Assembly: GCF_004752005.1 (NCBI RefSeq)
Contig: NZ_CP038493.1
Coordinates: forward strand, 3,930,302 to 3,994,301
Reading direction: 5' to 3'
Source of the DNA: Thalassotalea sp. HSM 43
Lineage (GTDB): Bacteria; Pseudomonadota; Gammaproteobacteria; Enterobacterales; Alteromonadaceae
DNA length: 64,000 nucleotides
Shown here one piece after another: positions 8,837 through 17,800 of the stretch (positions are counted from its first letter, which is position 1; each line of letters starts with the position of its first letter). Position numbers and translations under genes: made by a program. Below the pieces are notes generated by a model. It worked only from the letters and a program-made list of their open reading frames with translations, did not search any database and was not told where the DNA came from.

Positions 8837-9826
8837 ATGAAAGAAATAATGATCCCTTATGTTTTATTGATGTGGATATTGATATCGACAGGTGCCATTA
8901 AATGGACCATGCGCAACGCCTTTTGGATAGTCTCCGTTGGTGCATTTATATTAGCGCTTTTGTTTTATATGTCGCGCTTATGGGCGCCGGTTGATATGAC
9001 CAACTCAAGTACCATTAAAGCGCCCCACTCTGTGGTATCACCGTTAATTGGTGAACAGATTAACGAAATTCACGTTGACCATAACCAGTTAGTTAAAAAA
9101 GGTGATGTCATTTACACCTTAGTTGATACTGAAAGTGAGTCTGAAGTTGCCGCAATTGAAGCGGAGATTATTAAGCAGCAAGAATCTGTTAAACAAATGA
9201 CTCGGGATATACAACGTTCAGAAGAACAACCAGAAATCTTTAATCAGCGAGCTATTGAAAAAGCCAAGTCGGACAAACGTATCGCACTGGCACAATTAGA
9301 ATCATTGCAAGCCGATCTTGATAAAGCGTCATTTGAACAGGAGCTAAAAACGGTCAAAGCACCGTTTGATGGACAAGTCGCCATCGTCAATATTGCCAAT
9401 GGTTCACGTGTCGGTAATATGAAGCTGTATGATATTTCTCGCAAATTCATGGAAATCCGTGTCCCTGACCAAACATTTCGCTATGTTAAAAAAGGTCAAT
9501 TTGCTGAGTTTTATGTTGATGCTTACCCTGGTGAAGTATTTAGAGCCCGCGTGCATAGCTTTAATGCTGGTACTGGTGAAGCAGCAGTTTCACCAATTAA
9601 TCAACAGCAAAGTGTAAAACAGCATGTTGGTAAAAATACCACCGCCCATGGTCGTACTGTGGTTCTTGAGATTTTCGAGCCTGAAGGAAAAACAATCCCT
9701 ATTGGTGCTACCGGTAGTGCTTGGATTTGTGCGACAAAGCCGCACCCATTTTTGGGTTTTATCGATGTGATTGGCGCCGCTACGGTACGACTGCATTCGT
9801 ATAAGTCGTATTTAAACACCCTGTAG
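8837..9826 (+). CDS. HlyD family secretion/adaptor protein (YibH/YiaV-like)
   Basis: 329 residues. Two hydrophobic segments near the N-terminus (about 6-20 and 27-45) anchor it in the inner membrane. A barrel-sandwich lipoyl half follows (KAPHSVVSPLIGEQINEIHV, then KKGDVIYTLVD), then a coiled-coil hairpin (about 95-165), the second lipoyl half (VKAPFDGQVAIVNI) and a beta-barrel. The layout, including a C-terminal hydrophobic stretch ending in an RLHSYKSYL-type tail, matches the YibH/YiaV branch rather than classical RND adaptors. Such proteins normally link an inner-membrane pump to an outer-membrane channel, but no pump gene is adjacent. The ribosome site is AAGGAG. A terminator follows at 9882. 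Confidence 0.87.
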   Translation: MKEIMIPYVLLMWILISTGAIKWTMRNAFWIVSVGAFILALLFYMSRLWAPVDMTNSSTIKAPHSVVSPLIGEQINEIHVDHNQLVKKGDVIYTLVDTESESEVAAIEAEIIKQQESVKQMTRDIQRSEEQPEIFNQRAIEKAKSDKRIALAQLESLQADLDKASFEQELKTVKAPFDGQVAIVNIANGSRVGNMKLYDISRKFMEIRVPDQTFRYVKKGQFAEFYVDAYPGEVFRARVHSFNAGTGEAAVSPINQQQSVKQHVGKNTTAHGRTVVLEIFEPEGKTIPIGATGSAWICATKPHPFLGFIDVIGAATVRLHSYKSYLNTL

Positions 9827-9881
9827 TGGTTATCTATACCGAGTAATACCGGTTTAGGTCGCTAAAAATTAATACGCTAAG

Positions 9882-9918
9882 ATCCGCTTAATATTAGGTT
9901 AAGCGGATTTTGTTTTTT
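9882..9918 (+). terminator. Rho-independent terminator of the HlyD-type operon
   Basis: Perfect 10-bp stem ATCCGCTTAA/TTAAGCGGAT with a 7-base loop and a T-rich tail. Confidence 0.85.
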
Positions 9919-10168
9919 CTCTGCCCTTTATTGTTTTGTATTGTTTGTTGTATCGTTTGGTTCTCTGCATCGTCCCCTTCTGTTGCCTCATGTTATTGCT
10001 ATGCTAGCTCATGTTAGCAAGTTAACCGTCTAAGGCACGTTGTTATAAGTCCTAGCAAACAACAAAGTGCTATAATTGAACTATTGTAATCGCAGCTTCG
10101 TATAGATACCCATATTCAAGGCAGTAACCATACTACGAATACGGAATAAGTGTTTCACGGGAGGCTTT
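9919..10168 (+). promoter_or_regulatory. Intergenic region with probable extended -10 promoter
   Basis: The 342 bases between the HlyD-type gene and the next gene hold no open frame I can support. An extended -10 element, TGCTATAAT, lies at 10068-10076, about 95 bases before the ATG at 10169, without a good -35 box. A GGGAGG ribosome site sits just before that ATG. Around 10001-10030 four TAG/TAA triplets follow each other at 8-10 base spacing. Confidence 0.55.
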
Positions 10169-10726
10169 ATGATCCGCCATTACTTTTCAACCACAAACCT
10201 TAAAAGTCTCAAAGACGTCGAAAGTGACCTCATTGAGCACGGCTTTAGTTTGCCACAAGTGCATGTATTAACAGAAGACGATGCCGCAGTGCAACGTTAT
10301 CAACTAAACGAAGTCGAGTCGGTATTAAAGAAAGATGTTGTTCACTCTACCGAGATTGGCGCATTAGTTGGGGCGATAGGTGCAATATTAGTGCTAACAG
10401 CGGCTTATCTAATGGGCTGGACTGAATCAGCAGCTGGCTGGTTACCGTTTGTCTTTCTTGCCATCGTAGTGCTTGGCTTTTGTACTTGGGAAGGTGGATT
10501 TATTGGTATCCAAATGCCTAATAAACGATTTGAGCGTTTCAAAGGCTTATTGCGTCAGGGTAAACACATCTTGATGATTGACGCGAATGAGCAACAACAA
10601 TCAGCTCTGCAAGACGTTGTAACCATGCACCCGGCGTTAGTGACTGAAGGTGTTGGTGACGGCAGCTCAAAATGGTTTATTAAAAGTCAGAAAGGCTATC
10701 AAGACTTTATGAAAATGATGCCGTAA
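10169..10726 (+). CDS. Conserved two-TM protein of unknown function (GSP17M/DUF1269-like)
   Basis: 185 residues. A soluble N-terminal part (about 1-65) begins with a strand-turn pattern seen in proteins that carry a 'general stress protein 17M'-type module. Two transmembrane helices follow (about 66-85 and 92-110, rich in Gly/Ala with a GALVGAIGAILV motif), then a soluble C-terminal half. Relatives are often labelled 'NAD/FAD-utilizing enzyme' or 'magnesium transporter' without experimental support, and I do not adopt these names. The ribosome site is GGGAGGC. The last codons and stop form part of the terminator hairpin at 10712-10740. Confidence 0.72.
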   Translation: MIRHYFSTTNLKSLKDVESDLIEHGFSLPQVHVLTEDDAAVQRYQLNEVESVLKKDVVHSTEIGALVGAIGAILVLTAAYLMGWTESAAGWLPFVFLAIVVLGFCTWEGGFIGIQMPNKRFERFKGLLRQGKHILMIDANEQQQSALQDVVTMHPALVTEGVGDGSSKWFIKSQKGYQDFMKMMP

Positions 10727-10740
10727 TAGGCATCATTTTT
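10712..10740 (+). terminator. Terminator whose loop contains the stop codon of the gene
   Basis: Arms AAAATGATGCC (10712-10722) and GGCATCATTTT (10729-10739) pair perfectly over 11 bp around the loop GTAATA. The TAA stop of the preceding gene is at 10724-10726, inside that loop. A T-run follows. Confidence 0.8.
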
Positions 10741-10786
10741 CACCTACTATCTGGGAGTTATGTATGGCCATTGCGGTTAAAGGCCC

Positions 10787-10856
10787 GTCGTTAAGGCCTT
10801 AGAAGTTAGGTGCTAGCTCATAGCTCTTACGTATTAGCTCTTACCTCTTAACTGCA
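10787..10856. repeat. Degenerate heptamer array (AGNNNNT)
   Basis: Nine or ten consecutive 7-base units, including AGGCCTT, AGAAGTT, AGGTGCT, AGCTCAT, AGCTCTT, ACGTATT, AGCTCTT and ACCTCTT. On the minus strand, the strand of the lipoprotein gene ending at 10848, most units carry TAA or TAG. The array starts at that gene's stop codon and runs downstream from it. Confidence 0.85.
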
Positions 10857-11126
10857 GACAATAGCGCGCTCGCCAATATGGATAACGTTATTTATTGCCA
10901 CATACGATGCCGAAATGATGGCGCTCGCTGGCATAGTGATAACCGATATCATCTCATCTTGCCACTCATAAAAACTTGTATCGCCTTCGGTGATATTAAC
11001 CACTTTTAATACTTTTAACTCCGTCGACACAGCACAATGGTATACCGCGGATTTATCTGTTTCTGGCAAGACCATGCACGCCGAGGTGATAGATGTCATC
11101 AAAGCGACGATCAGACTTTTCATCAT
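10848..11126 (-). CDS. Small putative lipoprotein, unknown function
   Basis: 92 residues. A hydrophobic N-terminus (MMKSLIVALMTSITSAC) ends in a lipobox-like TSAC at residues 14-17, weaker than the L-x-G-C consensus. Two further cysteines (about 31 and 91) could form a disulfide. The start is supported by an AGAAGG ribosome site about 9 bases upstream of the ATG. No family is recognised. The frame ends inside the heptamer array at 10787-10856. Confidence 0.62.
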   Translation of the reverse strand: MMKSLIVALMTSITSACMVLPETDKSAVYHCAVSTELKVLKVVNITEGDTSFYEWQDEMISVITMPASAIISASYVAINNVIHIGERAIVCS

Positions 11127-11163
11127 TCTGTTTACCTTCTTTATACTGTCATCGAGTAACGTT

Positions 11164-11211
11164 GTTAGCGAGTCAGGTCGTTAGCGAGTCAGGTTGTTAG
11201 CCAGTGAAAAA
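11164..11211. repeat. 16-bp tandem repeat at the 3' end of the zinc-ribbon gene
   Basis: Two near-identical units GTTAGCGAGTCAGGTC/T plus a partial third (GTTAGCCAGTG). On the minus strand each unit contains a TAA, and the first of these is the stop codon of the gene starting at 11406. Because 16 is not a multiple of three, the copies place stops in different frames. Confidence 0.85.
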
Positions 11212-11406
11212 GTCAAATACGTTGCCAACGGTTGACGCACTGCCTTTGTAAAATTCGGTGTAGCGACAGTGTTCACAACTAACCGCAAAGTAACGTTTGT
11301 TTTGTACGTCAAATATTCGAGACCAAAAGCCTCCGGATACACGCATCTCACCTGTTTCAAATTCCTTATGACCACATTTTGGGCAATGCCATTTATCATG
11401 TCGCAT
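11197..11406 (-). CDS. Zinc-ribbon protein (DUF2082-type)
   Basis: 69 residues with two CxxC pairs: WHCPKCGHKEF near the N-terminus and VSCEHCRYTEFY about 40 residues later. An aromatic, basic stretch between them (FWSRIFDVQNKRYF) fits the small 'nucleic-acid-binding Zn-ribbon' family (PF09855). It probably binds one zinc ion; its target is unknown. The start is supported by an AAGGAAAG ribosome site. It stands alone on the minus strand between two repeat arrays. Confidence 0.8.
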   Translation of the reverse strand: MRHDKWHCPKCGHKEFETGEMRVSGGFWSRIFDVQNKRYFAVSCEHCRYTEFYKGSASTVGNVFDFFTG

Positions 11407-11478
11407 TAACTTTCCTTACTTATTTTTAGGTAAATCATTGTTTAAATTGTTATTTTGTCATCTTCAATAAACAAAGTT

Positions 11479-11521
11479 TAGTCGACTTTTGTCTAGTGGA
11501 CTTTATTTAGTAGATTTTGTT
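11479..11521. repeat. 14/15-bp tandem repeat downstream of the esterase gene
   Basis: Units TAGTCGACTTTTGTC (15), TAGTGGACTTTATT (14) and TAGTAGATTTTGTT (14), then a partial TAGCGAG that enters the esterase stop codon. On the minus strand every unit boundary carries TAA or TAG. Confidence 0.8.
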
Positions 11522-12558
11522 TAGCGAGCCTCACTTGAAAATACAAACTGCATGGGAATATCTAAGCGTTTTGCCCAAGACCGTTCACTGTGCTCTTCAC
11601 CTGGAAAAAACTTACTTACCCATAGCGTATTATCGTACTGACTAAAAATTTCATCTACGCGTTTTTGCAATGGTGGATACATCGCATCTAATGTTTGATC
11701 GCCATAATCAAAGTAAATACGATTGCCAGATAAATTAGCTAAACCTTTTGCCATGTATTGATTAAAGGCGTCTGGGATCGGATTGTTGTCGCTGAAAAAC
11801 ACACCGGGCCAATGCGTGGATAGACACGCGGCTGCGCCAAATACATGTGGATATTCAAACATCGCGTACATGGATATCAACCCACCCATGCTCGATCCCA
11901 TAATGGCGGTATTTTGTTTGTCGGTTAACACTGAAAAATGGGCATCGATGTAGGGTTTTAATTCCTCTACCAAAAACTTTAAATAGTTATCAGATGCTAC
12001 CGAATTCTCGAATACTTTTTGCTGACTATTTCGGCGTTGGTTATACGCAATCTGTTGTTGCTGTTTCGTTAAACTTAAAAACGGCTTTTCTGGAAAGTAA
12101 TCGCTGTGACGATGATCATCGCCTCCATTGTCAATCGCGACAACAATAAACGGTTTTGTTTTCTGTTTGGCGATTAATGACGATGCGACTTCATCGACCT
12201 GCCATTCTTGTTTGTTCCAGGTAACAGATGCATCGAATAACATTTGACCATCGTGCATATATAAAACAGCGTATTTTAATTTTTTAGAATAGCCATCGGG
12301 TAACCATACTTGAACACGACGACTCGTCACAAATTTAGATGGAAACTTGGTTATGGTTTTCAATTGCCCAGAAGTTACGGACTCAATAGAGTCGGTTAAT
12401 TCAATTTTTGTTTTATCGTTCTGTACCATTTCCGTAGTTTGATTTTCATCTGTTTGTGCGTTTGTAGACAGTGACACGACCATCATCATTAACGTCATCA
12501 AGTTCAAGTAAACAAGATTCATATACCCATCCAAAGTAAGAAAAGTTTTGTTCCTCAT
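11521..12558 (-). CDS. Exported alpha/beta hydrolase, putative esterase (esterase D / Fes-like)
   Basis: 345 residues. A hydrophobic segment (about 13-32) ending STNA-Q is a likely signal peptide, so the enzyme would act in the periplasm or outside. The catalytic domain starts near residue 75 (RRVQVWLPDGY, then YMHDGQMLFD) and belongs to the putative-esterase family (PF00756), related to enterochelin esterases. The nucleophile is Ser in IMGSSMGG, an acidic residue is in DYGDQTLD, and the His is in GEEHSERSW. The substrate is unknown. An ATG at 12522 is an alternative start with a better ribosome site, but it would remove the only basic residues in front of the hydrophobic core. Confidence 0.88.
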   Translation of the reverse strand: MRNKTFLTLDGYMNLVYLNLMTLMMMVVSLSTNAQTDENQTTEMVQNDKTKIELTDSIESVTSGQLKTITKFPSKFVTSRRVQVWLPDGYSKKLKYAVLYMHDGQMLFDASVTWNKQEWQVDEVASSLIAKQKTKPFIVVAIDNGGDDHRHSDYFPEKPFLSLTKQQQQIAYNQRRNSQQKVFENSVASDNYLKFLVEELKPYIDAHFSVLTDKQNTAIMGSSMGGLISMYAMFEYPHVFGAAACLSTHWPGVFFSDNNPIPDAFNQYMAKGLANLSGNRIYFDYGDQTLDAMYPPLQKRVDEIFSQYDNTLWVSKFFPGEEHSERSWAKRLDIPMQFVFSSEAR

Positions 12559-12778
12559 AGTATTAAATAGCCAAGCGAATTCACAACGTTATTTTTTGGT
12601 ACTCACTCTACAGCCATCCAATAACCCCGCCATATAACAAGAGCAATGCCCCTGTGGATAACACAGTAGATAAGCCGTTATCAATTCAAGTAAAAACCAA
12701 TAGCTATCTACTCCAAACTAAATGCCCTTACTTGTTAACAACTTCGCTGTATGTGATTAATCACCAACCAGATAGGTG
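12559..12778. other. Intergenic segment without a supported gene
   Basis: First part of a 369-base gap. A short open frame (12654-12878, +) exists, but it has no ribosome site and its last 35 residues merely translate the repeats described next. A consensus DnaA box (TGTGGATAA, 12653-12661) is present once, which is expected by chance. Confidence 0.5.
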
Positions 12779-12893
12779 GGGTTATAGGGGTTACTCACCG
12801 TCAGCGCTCGAGAGTTATCAGGGTTGTATACAAAAAAATCTAAGGAGTTATAGGGGTTATCTTGAATTATTGATGTAGAGTTGTTAGAGTTAT
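12779..12893. repeat. 33-bp phased array of paired GAGTTAT/GGGTTAT half-sites
   Basis: Four copies start at 12779, 12812, 12845 and 12878, exactly 33 bases apart. Each has two 7-base direct half-sites nine bases apart: GGGTTAT+GGGTTAC, GAGTTAT+GGGTTGT, GAGTTAT+GGGTTAT, GAGTTGT+GAGTTAT. The 17-base linkers between copies are unrelated to each other. A lone half-site GAGTTAT follows at 12914-12920, eight bases before the start codon of the HicB-like gene. The layout suggests stacked binding sites on one face of the helix rather than recent duplication. Confidence 0.8.
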
Positions 12894-12927
12894 CAGTAAT
12901 TCCCCTTAAATAAGAGTTATACTGCTG

Positions 12928-13338
12928 ATGCGCTTCCCTATTGTTTTGTTATTTAACCCTGAGAAAAATGACTATAAAGTGGTCGTTGCTGACATGCCTG
13001 GCTGTGAATGTAGAGCGTCAACAATGGATGACGCTTTAGATAAAGTGATCAGTGTTATTGAGTCTCATTTATCCATCTTGGCTGAATATAATGAAGATAT
13101 TCCAGTTGCTTCGTCGTTTGAATCACACGTAAGTAAAATGGAATTTAGAGGTGGTGTTTGGGCGGTTGTTGATATTGATGTAACCCCCTATTTAGGAAAA
13201 AGTCACAAAATAAACGTTACCTTGCCTGAGTTGCTGATCAAAAAAATTGATGATACCGTATCAACCGAACCAGCTTATCATACCCGTTCTGGATTTTTAG
13301 CAACCGCGGCAATGAACGAATTAGCTAAGCTTAAATAG
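12928..13338 (+). CDS. HicB-like antitoxin-family protein without a HicA partner
   Basis: 136 residues. The N-terminal half has the HicB fold signature (KNDYKVVVADMPGCECRASTMDDALDKVISVIESHL). The C-terminal part (about 95-135, KINVTLPELLIKKIDDTVSTEP..TRSGFLATAAMNEL) is a ribbon-helix-helix DNA-binding motif, as in the PF15919 branch. HicB proteins normally neutralise the HicA mRNA interferase and repress their own operon. No small HicA-like frame with its conserved glycine/histidine is visible on either side. It is therefore either a solitary regulator or an antitoxin whose toxin is elsewhere or lost. The phased repeat array directly upstream is a plausible operator for its RHH domain (inference). 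Confidence 0.85.
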   Translation: MRFPIVLLFNPEKNDYKVVVADMPGCECRASTMDDALDKVISVIESHLSILAEYNEDIPVASSFESHVSKMEFRGGVWAVVDIDVTPYLGKSHKINVTLPELLIKKIDDTVSTEPAYHTRSGFLATAAMNELAKLK

Positions 13339-13404
13339 AGTGTAATCGAAGCAGTCTTTTGATGCTTTATCTACTATATTCTCATTAAAGTTTTAACGAA
13401 TAAT

Positions 13405-13433
13405 AAAAAGCTCGCTTTGAAAACGAGCTTTTT
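13405..13433. terminator. Bidirectional terminator between HicB-like gene and FadL-type gene
   Basis: Arms AAAAAGCTCG and CGAGCTTTTT pair perfectly around CTTTGAAAA. It serves the convergent genes ending at 13338 (+) and 13455 (-). Confidence 0.85.
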
Positions 13434-13454
13434 ACATCTCTAAACGACTTTGTT

Positions 13455-14714
13455 TTAAAACGTTTTAGCGTAACTTAACGCTAAGAAAGTCATACTAATA
13501 TCTTCATAGTCTGCGTGAAATTGACCAGTAACCGGGCCACGATTACGCTCAACCTCAAAGTCACCAAACCACAAGATTTCCGCTGAAAGCTTAAGAGTCG
13601 ATGATTCGCTCAACGTTTTGACACCGCCAAAACCAAAGCGGTAGCTTTCGGTCATCGGTAAGTCAGGGGTGCGGTATTTAGTATCCACCATAGCACTGTG
13701 ATAACCAACGCCAGAATTTAGCATCCACTGATCATTTAATTGGTATTGCACACCTATGGATGCACCATGGGTATCATTAAAGTTTTTATCGATATCAACA
13801 TTGATATTGTCCTCGGTATCGACAAATAAGCCAATTTGACCAAATTCAGACCACTCTTGCCATGTCGCATTAGCCAAAAAGTTCCAACGATCGTTTATTT
13901 GATGGAACAGGCTAACCGATACGGCTTGTGGTAAGGTAAACTCAAAATCATATGAGATATCATTTAGACCATTCTGCTCTAATATATTGGTTAATATTGG
14001 CCCAGCATCTTTTAAACCGGTTACGTCTTCCATGTCTAATTCAGCTTCGCTTAAGTATTGTAATCCTATGCGAGTACGCTCATTAAATTCGTATAATACA
14101 CCTAAGCTAAATTGAATCGAAGTATCCTCGTCCTTTAACTCCAACTCAGCATCACCGCTGTCTGGTGCAATATTTTTCACTGCAACGGTTTGCTCAAATA
14201 TGGTATAGCCAAGTATAACGCCCAATCCCACCGACCAATTATCATTTACCTTATAACCAACCGACGGTTGAATGCCCACCGTTTGCAAAATACTTTTCGT
14301 ATTGTAATAGCGGCCTATCCAGTCATCGTCATATTCGAGACCTAATCCAAAATAACCTGCCATGGATAAGCCAAACGACCATTTATCATCGATCGGACGA
14401 ACATAGAAAAAACTGGCTGAGGGTAACCAAGCATCGGCATTAGCTGTCGTACCTTCTGTCATATTATTTGAGTTTGCGCTAAAGCCTTGGCTAATGTATA
14501 TCGGCAAAATTGCCGCTTCATATTGGGCTGTATCAAGACGTGTCATACCTGCAGGGTTGTTAAACGCCGTTGTCGCGTCATTTGCTCTCGCCGCCCAACC
14601 CGCTCCGGCCAGTGCTACATCAGTTGCATTTAACTCCGTTAGGTATAAACCTGTAGCGCTTGCATTTATGGAAAACATCGTCGTCAGTAATGCGCTTATT
14701 GTTAGCTTTTTCAT
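13455..14714 (-). CDS. Outer-membrane transport protein, FadL/OMPP1/TodX family
   Basis: 419 residues. A signal peptide (MKKLTISALLTTMFSINASA) is followed by the family's N-terminal hatch sequence (GLYLTELNATDVALAGAGWAARANDATTAFNNPAGMTRLD, with the hallmark NPAGM). A 14-strand beta-barrel pattern of alternating residues then runs to a C-terminal phenylalanine (ALSYAKTF). It would let hydrophobic compounds such as long-chain fatty acids diffuse across the outer membrane. It lies 111 bases downstream of the RND operon on the same strand, but has its own leader region. No clear FadR site was found. Confidence 0.92.
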   Translation of the reverse strand: MKKLTISALLTTMFSINASATGLYLTELNATDVALAGAGWAARANDATTAFNNPAGMTRLDTAQYEAAILPIYISQGFSANSNNMTEGTTANADAWLPSASFFYVRPIDDKWSFGLSMAGYFGLGLEYDDDWIGRYYNTKSILQTVGIQPSVGYKVNDNWSVGLGVILGYTIFEQTVAVKNIAPDSGDAELELKDEDTSIQFSLGVLYEFNERTRIGLQYLSEAELDMEDVTGLKDAGPILTNILEQNGLNDISYDFEFTLPQAVSVSLFHQINDRWNFLANATWQEWSEFGQIGLFVDTEDNINVDIDKNFNDTHGASIGVQYQLNDQWMLNSGVGYHSAMVDTKYRTPDLPMTESYRFGFGGVKTLSESSTLKLSAEILWFGDFEVERNRGPVTGQFHADYEDISMTFLALSYAKTF

Positions 14715-14825
14715 TCTAATTTCCTCTTAGATCTGAGCACCGACCATCTTCTGACATCCGTTTTATCGGTAATTTTATTGTGTGTTTAATTGCTATTAAG
14801 TCAGTCACATAGCTTAAATAGTATA

Positions 14826-17800
14826 CTAATCTGGCGTCTTTACCTTATATAAGGTCACATAAAGTATCGGAACCAGCAGCATGGTTATCGCTGTACCAGC
14901 GGTTAAACCAGACATAATACACATGGCCATAGATACCCAAAATGCGTCCTGCAGTAGTGGGATCACACCAAGCACTGTGGTTAATGCCGCAAGTAACACC
15001 GGTCTAAGTCTGGACACCGAGGCCATGACCACAGCGTCATAGGGTTCCATTCCCTCTGCGATATTAAGGTTAATTTCATCGAGCAAAACAATGGAGTTTT
15101 TGATCATCATGCCCACCAAACTCATCGCACCCAACAATGCCATAAAGCCAAATGCCGTCCCGGTTGGCCAGAACAGTGCGGTAATGCCAATCAACGAAAA
15201 AGGTATCGCCAAAAACATAATAATAGGCGGTCTGTAAGCATTAAACAGCGCAACAATGATCAATAAGATAATCACAAACGTCGGTGCCATACCGGGTACT
15301 AACGACATCTGTGCATCAAAGGTACTTTTGTATTCGCCATCCCATTCAAACTGGTACCCCGGTGGTAAAGTAATTTGATTAATATCGTCAATAACCTGTG
15401 CCCGTAATGCTTGAAATGTTTCGCCATCGGGTTGTGCCTGAATAGCCACTTGGCGACGTCGATTCCAACGCGAGACAATTGGTTCTTCCCATTTTAATTC
15501 AATCCTTTCAGTGACTTCTGAAATTGGGATAGATTTTAATGACATTGTTGGTTTGACTTGGATAACATCCAAAGAGCCCGCTGCTCGCGAACGCTCTTCG
15601 TCAATGTTGCGGGCAATGATTGGGTAGGTATCGGTGCCTTTTCGGTAGATACCAATTGGCATACCATCGTAAGCACGTGAAGTTGCAGACGCAATATTGG
15701 CTCGGGTAACCGCTGCCCAACGGGCTCTGTCTTGAGAATAAGCAATCGTTATTTTTTGCACGCGTTGGCGCATGTCGGTGCGAACATGTTTGGTATGCGG
15801 ATTATTGTGTAAAATGTCAGTCACCTGACCGGCAAGTTCTCGTAACACAGTAAGGTCAGCATCAACTGGACCGGTTATACGCAATTCAAATGGCCACGTA
15901 TCTCCAGGACCTACGGTATATTTACGTACCCGGGTAAGAATATCGGGGAATTGTTCATTTAACCAAGGTTCCATTTCATCAACAAGCGGATTTACTTGAG
16001 CAAAACTTGGCGTATTGACGATGATTTGTGCGTATGATTGATATGGAAATTCCGGATCGACAGGTAAGTAAAAGCGTGGACCGCCGGAACCAATAAACGT
16101 GCCTATGTCGCCGGTTCTCTCATCGTCTATCAGTTTAGCTTCTATGCGTTTCAGATCCTCTGAAACACTTTCTATTGGTGTACCTTCAGGAGCCCAGTAA
16201 TCGACAATAAACTGCGCTCGTGTCGAGTCTGGAAAAAACTGTTGCGGAACTTTACCAAAGCCAAATACCGACACCGCCAACATGACAATTAGAGCAATCA
16301 GGGTAAACAAGCGATATTTAATTAAACCAACAAGTATCGCTTTAAAGCGCCTAAAGAAACCACTGCCGTAGGGATCATCTTGCTGGTTCTCTGGTGCTTT
16401 TAATATTCGAATACATTGCAATGGTGTAATGGTCACCGAAATCAGCCAACTTAGCATCAAGGAAATCGCTACCACTAAAAACAGCGTTTGGGCATATTCC
16501 CCCGCATCTGTTTTGGCACTAAACACTGGGTAGAATGCCATTGACGCAATAATTGTCGCACCGAGTAATGGCATGGCTGGAATGGTTGCACTTTCTATTG
16601 CCGCTTTTTTCGCCGTCATGCCCTTGCTGAGCCGCACCGACACACCATCGGCGACAACAATGGAGTTATCAACCATCATGCCGAGGGCAACAACCAAGGC
16701 CCCCAATGACACACGATGCAGTTCAATATTCATGATCAACATGACAATAAAGGTACCGAGAATCGTCAGTACTAAACCTGCGCCTATAACCACCCCCATG
16801 CGCCAGCCCATGGCAATAGTGAGCACCACCAATACGATAAGTACCGCTTCGGCGAGGTTAACCGCAAACGCATCTATAGACTCTTTAACTAAATCTGATT
16901 GCCATTGAAATTTGGTTACATTAATGCCTGCTGGAAATTCGGCGACTAACTCATCAATCTTGTCATTAAGTGCCTTACCGGTGTTGATGATATTGCTATC
17001 AACGTCATTAGCCAGTGAAATCGCCAATGCCGGCTGGCCGTTAAAACGCATTAACGTGAATGCAGGCTCTAAGTAACCAAGTCGTATATTGGCAATGTCA
17101 CCAAGTCGAATCATCTCTGTATCGGTTACTTTTCCATAACCGCGATCTTCGCTTAAATCTCGCGCTACATTGACGCCAAGATCTAAGAATGAGCGCCTAA
17201 TTAATACGTCACCGATATCTTGATAAGAATCAAACTCGCCTTTAACTTCAATACGCATACGACGTTCAGGTAAATTTACGGCACCAGCGTTAACGACAAA
17301 GTTTTGATTCGCCAAGGTGGCTAATATCGCTTCCTCTGTAATGCCTAATCCGGCAATTTGCGCCTCTGAAATATCGACATAGATAACTTTAGGCTGCACG
17401 CCCCAAAGCTCTGCTCGAGAAATTTCCCGCAATAAACCCAACTCTTTCTTTAATACATCTGCGTAGTCTTCAAGCTCTTCATAACTGTAGCCATCGCCCG
17501 TAATCGATAACACGAAACCATAGACAAAGCTAAAATCATCCATAATTTCTGAAGGTAGCGCATTTGCTGGTAACTGCCCTTTTACATCGCGGATCTTTTT
17601 GCGCATCTCATCCCATACTTGTGGCAAACGATCTGCCCAGTAGGTTTGTTTCATATCGACTTTGATAATAGACATGCCAGCTTTTGACAAAGAGTAAATG
17701 TTGTCGAGCTGGGGCATTTCTTGTAGCGCTTTTTCGATGATATTGGTGACTTCTTGCTCTACCTCGGTAGGACTGGCACCAGGATACAGTGTCATGATCA

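Noticed and set aside
12653-12661. Perfect DnaA box TGTGGATAA
   Set aside because: A single 9-mer is expected by chance about every other 64-kb window. No cluster, no dnaA/dnaN/gidA genes nearby.
12654-12878. 74-codon open frame upstream of the HicB-like gene
   Set aside because: No ribosome site. The C-terminal half has an 11-residue periodicity only because it translates the 33-base array, and the fourth copy lies beyond its stop. It shows no HicA features.
14715-14825. FadR-like half-site TGGTCGG upstream of the FadL-type gene
   Set aside because: The second half of the FadR palindrome is missing.
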